Shown here: positions 1-4,300 of the stretch, piece after piece | How the letters are laid out: each line of letters opens with the position of its first letter | Position numbering within the stretch: position 1 is the first letter of the stretch | Assembly: GCA_900546685.1 (NCBI GenBank) | Contig: UREB01000059.1 | Location: 1 to 8,881 of the forward strand | From: an uncultured Eubacteriales bacterium | GTDB taxonomy: Bacteria; Bacillota; Clostridia; Christensenellales; QAND01 | Length of the DNA: 8,881 bases | Reading direction: 5' to 3' | Position numbers and translations under genes: made by a program | The notes under the pieces: model-generated | What the model was told of the DNA's origin: nothing | Database searches by the model: none | The model's input: the letters and a program-made list of their open reading frames with translations, nothing else

Positions 1-771
1 CGTACACGTTTTTTTGACGACTTTGACATGTGGGCTTGGGTTCAACAGAAAAAGCAAGAAGGGTTGATTAAGCATATCGGCTTCTCCTTCCACTCTACGC
101 CTGAAGAGCTGGAAGGAATATTGCTGGCTCATCCGGAAATGGAGTTTGTGCAGCTACAAATCAACTATGCGGACTGGGAAAACCCTGCCGTTCAATCAAA
201 AAAATGCTACGAGGTAGCACGAAAATTTAACAAGCCTGTTATCATCATGGAGCCCGTAAAAGGCGGTATGCTGGCAACGCCACCCGCATCCGTTTTACAG
301 GTGTTGAACCAAGCTGAGCCAGACTCCTCAGCGGCTTCTTGGGCCATCCGTTTTGCCGCCAGTTTAGATGGCATCATCACTGTTTTATCTGGTATGAGCA
401 GCGTGGCTCAGATGCAGGATAATATATCCTATATGAAAGATTTTCATGGGTTGACGCCGGCTCAGCAAGCCACGCTATCCAAAGCACAAGAGGAGCTTGC
501 AAAAATTCCGCTGATCCCCTGTACAACATGTAACTATTGCGCTAAGGTATGTCCTCAAAACATCGGCATCTCTGGTTCGTTTACCGCGATGAATTATCTG
601 ACGCTTTATGGTGACAAAGCCGCCGCTGCTCATCAAGAAAATTGGTTGGTTGGCGGCCATGGCAAAAAGCAAGCGGATCAATGCATTCAATGCGGAAAAT
701 GCGAATCGGTTTGTCCACAGCATATCAAGATCCGAGACAATTTGGCGCTTGTAAAGAAAGCGCTTTTATAA
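1..771 (+). CDS. Aldo/keto reductase with C-terminal 2[4Fe-4S] ferredoxin domain (5' end cut off by window)
   Basis: The reading frame is open from base 1 to a TAA at 769-771, giving 256 residues of a longer protein; the start lies outside the window. The first part (IGFSFHSTPEEL, then INYADWENP, KPVIIMEPVKGG, SWAIRFAASLDGIITVLSGM) matches the second half of an aldo/keto reductase TIM barrel. The end carries two classic ferredoxin motifs, CxxCxxCxxxCP, at bases 520-555 and 682-717, each expected to hold one [4Fe-4S] cluster. This is the layout of the clostridial aldo/keto reductases with an iron-sulfur tail. They are predicted cytosolic oxidoreductases whose physiological substrate is usually unknown. 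The Asp/Tyr/Lys/His catalytic residues of the family lie in the missing N-terminal part and cannot be checked. Roughly 120-130 residues are probably missing, judged from usual family length. The gene is convergent with everything to its right. Family assignment is firm; the substrate is unknown. Confidence 0.92.
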   Translation, partial: RTRFFDDFDMWAWVQQKKQEGLIKHIGFSFHSTPEELEGILLAHPEMEFVQLQINYADWENPAVQSKKCYEVARKFNKPVIIMEPVKGGMLATPPASVLQVLNQAEPDSSAASWAIRFAASLDGIITVLSGMSSVAQMQDNISYMKDFHGLTPAQQATLSKAQEELAKIPLIPCTTCNYCAKVCPQNIGISGSFTAMNYLTLYGDKAAAAHQENWLVGGHGKKQADQCIQCGKCESVCPQHIKIRDNLALVKKALL

Positions 772-800
772 GCAAGCATGTGCTTATATTCCCTTCCAAA

Positions 801-830
801 AAGCCATTCTGCATAGAATGGCTTTTTTCT
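801..830 (+). terminator. Intrinsic terminator of the aldo/keto reductase gene, possibly bidirectional
   Basis: A perfect 10-bp stem, AAGCCATTCT / AGAATGGCTT (801-810 and 815-824), closes a GCAT loop and runs into a T-tract at 823-828, 30 bases after the stop codon. The left side is preceded by a run of six A at 797-802, so the same hairpin would also have a T-tract on the minus strand and could stop transcription arriving from the right. Confidence 0.85.
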
Positions 831-917
831 TTAGGATCAGCGTTGATGACTCTTTTGAAATCATCTGATTCAAGGCATAAAAAAGGTTCCTTCGCACAAT
901 GCCCATGTAAGAATTAA

Positions 918-970
918 GATATTATGATAGATATCATAAAATAAAAAAACCGCTGATTTCTCGGCAGTTT
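918..970 (-). repeat. Terminator-linked repeat, copy B
   Basis: Aligned without gaps at a constant offset of 319, this block matches 1237-1289 at about 40 of 53 positions. It contains an intrinsic terminator stem and, beyond it, an AT-rich flank with a perfect inverted repeat TTATGATA-GA-TATCATAA at 922-939. Within the stem, one base pair differs between copies on both sides (952/965 against 1271/1284), so pairing is kept. Another change gives a G-U wobble in the minus-strand RNA (951/966), and one pair is lost (954/963). The match stops right at the base of the stem. Confidence 0.6.
941..969 (-). terminator. Intrinsic terminator, minus strand
   Basis: Read on the minus strand, AACTGCCGA pairs with TCAGCGGTT (one G-U wobble and one A-C mismatch) around a GAAA loop, followed by seven T and then a further T-rich run. 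No protein gene lies directly upstream on this strand, which raises the question of what transcript it ends. It could be a backup for the tRNA terminator some 300 bases upstream, or the end of the candidate RNA at 941-1087. Confidence 0.65.
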
Positions 971-1087
971 CATACCATAGGCTGCCGGCATTGATATTTT
1001 CTTTCTGGCAACAAAAATATCGCAACCCACCATGGTAATTTGCGCGATATTGGGTGAAATGCCACGCTGCTTATCATTGACAATATA
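941..1087 (-). ncRNA. Candidate structured small RNA of about 145 nt
   Basis: This is an inference from three signals: a promoter-like pair at 1094-1122, an intrinsic terminator at 941-969, and dense inverted repeats between them. Visible pairings, given as plus-strand positions, are 1006-1010 with 1060-1064 (TGGCA/TGCCA), 1016-1023 with 1044-1051 (8 bp, inside the former), 993-1000 with 1014-1021 (8 bp), and 962-967 with 982-987 (6 bp). The second and third exclude each other. The fourth occupies the 5' half of the terminator stem, as an antiterminator would. No open frame follows the terminator on this strand, so a riboswitch controlling a downstream gene is not supported. I recognise no known RNA family. 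AT-rich DNA gives chance hairpins, so confidence is low. Confidence 0.3.
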
Positions 1088-1093
1088 TATTTT

Positions 1094-1122
1094 TTTATAA
1101 CAGCCCGCAAAAGTTGGTGCAA
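1094..1122 (-). promoter_or_regulatory. Possible promoter for the candidate small RNA
   Basis: On the minus strand, TTGCAC (1117-1122) and TATAAA (1094-1099) are separated by exactly 17 bp. The -10 is good; the -35 matches only the TTG core of TTGACA. Transcription would start near 1087. Confidence 0.35.
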
Positions 1123-1236
1123 GCTAATGCGTGACGAGCGCGTTGACAAGCAAACAGTGAAGGCATAGCGTGACTTTTTGCAGATAAGGAGGAACAGTGT
1201 AGTAGATAACTGATTTCTTCGCAAAAAAGGAATATT

Positions 1237-1289
1237 GATGTCATAAGTGATGTCATAAAAAATAAAAACCACCGATTTTTCGGTGGTTT
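1237..1289 (-). repeat. Terminator-linked repeat, copy A, including an 11-bp direct repeat
   Basis: The gapless match to 918-970 covers the tRNA terminator and its downstream flank. The flank also holds a tight direct repeat: TGATGTCATAA occurs at 1236-1246 and again at 1248-1258, one base apart (12-bp period). Copy B has a perfect inverted repeat at the corresponding place. Confidence 0.6.
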
Positions 1290-1290
1290 T
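1254..1290 (-). terminator. Intrinsic terminator of tRNA-Leu (and probably of the polA operon)
   Basis: A perfect 11-bp stem (1265-1275 with 1280-1290) and a 4-base loop follow the tRNA 3' end by only one or two bases on the minus strand, then a T-rich tail covers 1268 down to 1254. No other terminator is seen between the lipoprotein stop at 1461 and here. Confidence 0.88.
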
Positions 1291-1291
1291 G

Positions 1292-1376
1292 TGGTGCGAG
1301 AGACGGGACTTGAACCCGTACGCCTTTCGACACACGCCCCTCAAACGTGCCTGTCTGCCTATTCCAGCACTCTCGC
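1292..1376 (-). tRNA. tRNA-Leu(GAG), with encoded CCA
   Basis: Read on the minus strand, the gene starts GCGAGAG at 1376 and ends CTCTCGC, discriminator A and CCA at 1292, giving a perfect 7-bp acceptor stem. The anticodon stem CACGT/GCGTG encloses the loop TTGAGGG, so the anticodon is GAG (plus-strand 1340-1342), reading the Leu codons CUC and CUU. A long variable arm (GTC-GAAA-GGC) confirms the class II leucine type. The T arm ACGGG-TTCAAGT-CCCGT and the D-arm AGGCAGA are intact. Length is 85 nt with CCA. The gene has its own promoter just upstream and a terminator immediately downstream. It lies 84 bases after the stop of the polA operon on the same strand, so it may also be made as part of read-through transcripts. 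Confidence 0.97.
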
Positions 1377-1378
1377 TC

Positions 1379-1406
1379 ATGGGTAACAATAGAAATTGTC
1401 ACCCAT
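1379..1406 (-). other. 12-bp hairpin in the tRNA-Leu 5' leader
   Basis: On the minus strand, ATGGGTGACAAT pairs with ATTGTTACCCAT around a TTCT loop, with one G-U pair. The structure ends two bases before the mature tRNA 5' end and begins almost at the expected transcription start. It has no T-tract after it, so it is not a terminator. It could shape the precursor for RNase P or protect its 5' end, or act on DNA as an operator overlapping the start site. Confidence 0.5.
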
Positions 1407-1408
1407 TT

Positions 1409-1436
1409 ATTATAGAGGAAAATACGTAAAAGTCAA
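1409..1436 (-). promoter_or_regulatory. Promoter of tRNA-Leu
   Basis: On the minus strand, TTGACT (1431-1436) and a perfect TATAAT (1409-1414) are spaced by 16 bp, placing the start near 1402, about 26 bases before the mature tRNA. It begins only about 25 bp after the stop of the lipoprotein gene. Confidence 0.8.
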
Positions 1437-1460
1437 CCTCTTCTTGCCAAACTCGCTGGA

Positions 1461-3110
1461 TTATTCCGGCGCATTGGCTTTGTTCTCATCTCCCTGCTGC
1501 AAAATATACCATTGGTCAATATCCTTGAAAATATCCATATCCCGCATAGTCGGGATGCCTTTAATCTTTGCCGAGCATACAACGGAATTTGTCTTAAAGT
1601 ACAAACTGATAACGGGAAGCTCGTCGCTCCATAGATGCTGTACTTTGGAAGAGGCTGCTTTTACCTCCTCTTCCGTGGTAGCGGCCGCAAGTTCGTCTAA
1701 ATACGAATCCATCGTCGCAGAGGTATATCTTCCATAATTGTATGTTCCGCGGGTGCTGTGTAGCAAAAAGCTTACATCGCCATCCTTAGGAATGGAAAAA
1801 CCAGCAAAAGCCAGATCAAAATTACCATTTTGCAGAGCAATTTGATAATCTGACCAGGTCATCACCGTAACCGTAGCGTCAATCCCAATCTTTTGCAGCT
1901 GCTGTGCCGCCACCTTTGCTGCATCGGCACGCGCACTGCTCAATGTGTTTTCGTTGACGATGATATTCATCGTCAGCTTTTCCCCATTTTTATCCAAAAA
2001 ACCATCGCCATCGCTGTCCCGGTATCCCAGCTCGCCAAGAAGCGTCGTCGCTTTTCCGGGATTATATTCGTGCTGCTGCTGCGTCTGGTCGTAATAATAC
2101 GAATCCGGTGGCACAGGCGCATCCACCGTAACCGCATGCCACAGATATGTCTCGGTGATGATTGTTTTTCTATCCAAAGCAGCAATGATGGCCTGGCGCA
2201 TCTGTACATCCTGCATCTTTGCATTTTGTAGATTTGGAATGATGCATTCGTATTCCTGCGTCATCACCTCATACACATCACGGCTGCCCGGTTGCTTATA
2301 GCCAGAAGCTGTCAGCGAATCCGTGTGCACCAGATCTACCAGGTTCACATCCATACTGGTCAGCGCCGTATCGGGATCCTGAATGCCCTTCACCGTGATT
2401 TTAGACAGGTATGGTGTGCGTTTCCACCAAGAATCATTGGCCTCCAGCTCCAACACCTTGCCAGAATCGTTGGATACTACCTTATAGGGGCCACAACCCG
2501 TGGGCAAAGAGGTGCCGATGGTCGTATCCGGTATAATAGGAAATACCAGCGCCGCCAATACACGGTTTGTCTTTTGCGTTGCTGTAATGGTAAAAGTCGT
2601 CTCATCCACAGCTGCAGCCGACGCGATCAAATCCATATTCACCGCATAGATGGAATCTCTGTTTTCATCTTCCTCAATCTTCTTCAGCTCATTGATGCAG
2701 GCTACAATGTCCTTGGCTTTTACGGTTTGCCCATTGTGATATGTCACGTCCTTACGCAATACAAACGTCCAGGTAAGGCCATCCTCTGACATACTCCATC
2801 GTTCCACCACATTGGGCTGAAGCCTCAACGCATCATCATATTGCAGCGGGCTATCATAAATCAAGGAAAACAGATCTACCAATTCCCGCTGCGTCGTTTC
2901 CAGCGGTTTTAACGTAGCGTTGTTGGGCATCACGATCGTCATGCTTCCACCCGAAACAGGCGCCGCCTCCGATTGGCTTGCGCTGGGCGTTGGGCTGGGA
3001 GAGGCCGCCTCCTGTCCGCCACAGCCCGCCAAAATGAGCAGGCAGCCTAGCGATACACAGATCAGCCTATGACTCCAGCGTATAATAGGATCTATACATC
3101 TCTTTCGCAT
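1461..3110 (-). CDS. ABC transporter substrate-binding lipoprotein, family 5 (oligopeptide/dipeptide type)
   Basis: A 549-residue protein. Residues 1-30 form a lipoprotein signal (basic start, hydrophobic stretch, lipobox LAGC with Cys30), then a Pro/Ser/Ala-rich linker to about residue 53. The rest fits the SBP_bac_5 (OppA/DppA-like) fold, for example DGLTWTFVLRKDVTYHNGQ at about 110-128 and the family's typical alignment around GCGPYKV. A DSDGDGFLDKNG loop at about 365-376 looks like an EF-hand-type calcium loop, a form often seen in this family. It should sit on the outer face of the membrane and bind a peptide or similar ligand. The start ATG at 3110 has AAGG six bases upstream and lies inside the transglycosylase gene, a 44-nt overlap that suggests coupled translation. 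No permease or ATPase gene is adjacent, so it is an orphan binding protein here and its transport partner is unknown. The specific ligand cannot be told. Confidence 0.92.
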   Translation of the reverse strand: MRKRCIDPIIRWSHRLICVSLGCLLILAGCGGQEAASPSPTPSASQSEAAPVSGGSMTIVMPNNATLKPLETTQRELVDLFSLIYDSPLQYDDALRLQPNVVERWSMSEDGLTWTFVLRKDVTYHNGQTVKAKDIVACINELKKIEEDENRDSIYAVNMDLIASAAAVDETTFTITATQKTNRVLAALVFPIIPDTTIGTSLPTGCGPYKVVSNDSGKVLELEANDSWWKRTPYLSKITVKGIQDPDTALTSMDVNLVDLVHTDSLTASGYKQPGSRDVYEVMTQEYECIIPNLQNAKMQDVQMRQAIIAALDRKTIITETYLWHAVTVDAPVPPDSYYYDQTQQQHEYNPGKATTLLGELGYRDSDGDGFLDKNGEKLTMNIIVNENTLSSARADAAKVAAQQLQKIGIDATVTVMTWSDYQIALQNGNFDLAFAGFSIPKDGDVSFLLHSTRGTYNYGRYTSATMDSYLDELAAATTEEEVKAASSKVQHLWSDELPVISLYFKTNSVVCSAKIKGIPTMRDMDIFKDIDQWYILQQGDENKANAPE

Positions 3111-3699
3111 TTTCTACCTTCTTTACGTATTCCTCTGTTTCCCGATAAGGAATGTCTGTCAGCTTTCCGTCCTGGCTGTATTTTTCATCTTCCAGCCACT
3201 GGGTCACTCGGTTTGGGCCGGCATTGTAGCCCGCCAAAACCAGCGTCATATCCCCATCAAACCTATCCATGAGATATTTTAGATACCAGCACCCCATACG
3301 GATATTGGTCTCCGGATCTTTTAGTTTTGCTTCGCTGTAATCCTTCATCGACATCTTTTTGGCAATCCACTCTCCGGTATCCGGCATGATCTGCATAAGC
3401 CCTACCGCCCCTACGCGGGATTCGGCCTCTATATCAAAATGGCTTTCCGTATGGATCACACCGCATACAAGATACGGATCCAATCCGTTTGCCTCTGCGT
3501 ATTCTGTGATGTACGCTTCATATTTCAATGGATACGCCAGCTTTTTGGCATACGGATATCCTACCAATGCCAACAGCGCCAATATGATGATGGCAAGGCC
3601 CAATACGATCCATAGCTGCCAAAGGTTTCGCTGTTTTTTTCTACGGCCTGCCTGTCTTGCCCTTCTGGCCGGATAAGCCGTTGTTTTACTGTTTGCCAT
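3067..3699 (-). CDS. Membrane-anchored lytic murein transglycosylase (SLT domain)
   Basis: A 210-residue protein that should cleave peptidoglycan glycan strands with formation of 1,6-anhydro-muramic ends, acting outside the membrane. After a strongly basic N-terminus (residues 12-24), one transmembrane segment covers about 30-47. The SLT (goose-lysozyme-like) domain follows: HTESHF with catalytic Glu85, GAVGLMQIMPDT (about 97-108) and LAGYNAGP (about 155-162), all characteristic of the Slt70/MltC-like family. I chose ATG at 3699 because GGGGGG sits five bases upstream and the protein then starts MANSK. An upstream TTG at 3744 in the same frame would add 15 residues but overlaps coaE more and has a poorly spaced GGAG. 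The start overlaps the coaE stop by 14 nt, and the stop overlaps the next gene by 44 nt, so it is an operon member. Confidence 0.93.
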   Translation of the reverse strand: MANSKTTAYPARRARQAGRRKKQRNLWQLWIVLGLAIIILALLALVGYPYAKKLAYPLKYEAYITEYAEANGLDPYLVCGVIHTESHFDIEAESRVGAVGLMQIMPDTGEWIAKKMSMKDYSEAKLKDPETNIRMGCWYLKYLMDRFDGDMTLVLAGYNAGPNRVTQWLEDEKYSQDGKLTDIPYRETEEYVKKVENAKEMYRSYYTLES

Positions 3700-4300
3700 A
3701 TAGTCCCCCCACAGCATGGTCGTACAACGCCCTTGCTTTTTCAATTAAGCATCGCTCTCCTACCATGCTATCCAACAGGCAGTCGGCGTACTCTTTTTTT
3801 TGAGTTTCCGGCATCTGGCTCTTGATTCTTTGCCATGCCTGTTGCTCTGATAAACCATCTCTTTTCATGATGCGTGCGCACCGTATCTCTTCCGGTGCTG
3901 TAATTAACCATACTTCATCACATACCGTATGCAGCCCAGACTCAATCAACAGTGCCGCATCTATGATACACACGCCCCTTTTACGGCGCAAAAGGCACTT
4001 TGTCTGCTCAATGAGCCGTGGCCACATCAGTGCATTCAGCCGCGCCCGCGCCGCTTCATCGCCAAACACCAACGCACCCAATGCCTTACGATCCAAAATG
4101 CCCGAAGGCGCCATTTGTGCCCCGAATTCCTCTGCAATGGCCCGCACCGCTTCGCTTCCCGGCGCCTGCAGCTCTCTTGTCATTGCATCGGCGTCCAGAA
4201 CGCAGGCGCCTGCTTTTGCAAGGGCCCTGGTCACTGTGCTTTTCCCCGCGCCAATGTTGCCGGTAATGCCAATAACAAACCGTTCGTTCTGCTTTGTCAT
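3686..4300 (-). CDS. coaE: Dephospho-CoA kinase
   Basis: A 204-residue cytosolic enzyme that phosphorylates the 3'-hydroxyl of the ribose in dephospho-CoA with ATP, the last step of coenzyme A synthesis. The Walker A loop GNIGAGKS is at residues 14-21, followed by the family motif LDADAMTREL (about 35-44), the CoaE-type IDAALLIESGL stretch, and a lid/C-terminal region EEIRCARIMKRDGLSEQQAWQRI. Length is normal for the family. The start at 4300 forms an ATGA overlap with the polA stop (4297-4299), with GGAGG four bases upstream inside polA, a hallmark of translational coupling. A longer in-frame version starting at 4378 would lie almost wholly over polA and adds a non-conserved Cys/Gly-rich stretch, so I rejected it. 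polA-coaE adjacency is common in Bacillota. Confidence 0.96.
   Translation of the reverse strand: MTKQNERFVIGITGNIGAGKSTVTRALAKAGACVLDADAMTRELQAPGSEAVRAIAEEFGAQMAPSGILDRKALGALVFGDEAARARLNALMWPRLIEQTKCLLRRKRGVCIIDAALLIESGLHTVCDEVWLITAPEEIRCARIMKRDGLSEQQAWQRIKSQMPETQKKEYADCLLDSMVGERCLIEKARALYDHAVGGLYGKQ

Larger units (their letters stand above)
772..1291. other. Gene-poor stretch between convergent aldo/keto reductase and tRNA-Leu genes
   Basis: About 520 bases with no convincing protein gene. The stretch holds the terminator of the reductase gene, a minus-strand terminator near 941-969, a candidate minus-strand RNA with promoter (941-1122), the tRNA terminator, and two copies of a terminator-linked repeat. 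Open frames crossing it on either strand lack ribosome binding sites and run through the tRNA or through terminators. Bases 831-916 hold nothing I can name, and neither do most of 1123-1235. Confidence 0.6.

Noticed and set aside
971..1057. A decayed second tRNA next to terminator copy B
   Set aside because: At the 319-bp offset the sequence shows no similarity to tRNA-Leu, and no T-arm consensus or acceptor pairing can be found.
1143..1202. Plus-strand TTGACA (1143-1148) followed by a perfect AAGGAGG (1186-1192) and GTG (1197-1199)
   Set aside because: The GTG is followed at once by TAG, the -10 at proper spacing is poor, and no open frame follows. It may be chance or the remains of a lost gene.
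1239..1258. Two tiny ATG-TCA-TAA frames that could be minimal leader peptides
   Set aside because: They arise simply from the direct repeat TGATGTCATAA, lack ribosome binding sites and lead no downstream gene on the plus strand.
970..1389. Open frame of 139 codons on the minus strand
   Set aside because: It runs through the whole tRNA-Leu gene and its terminator, has no ribosome binding site and has no recognisable protein features.
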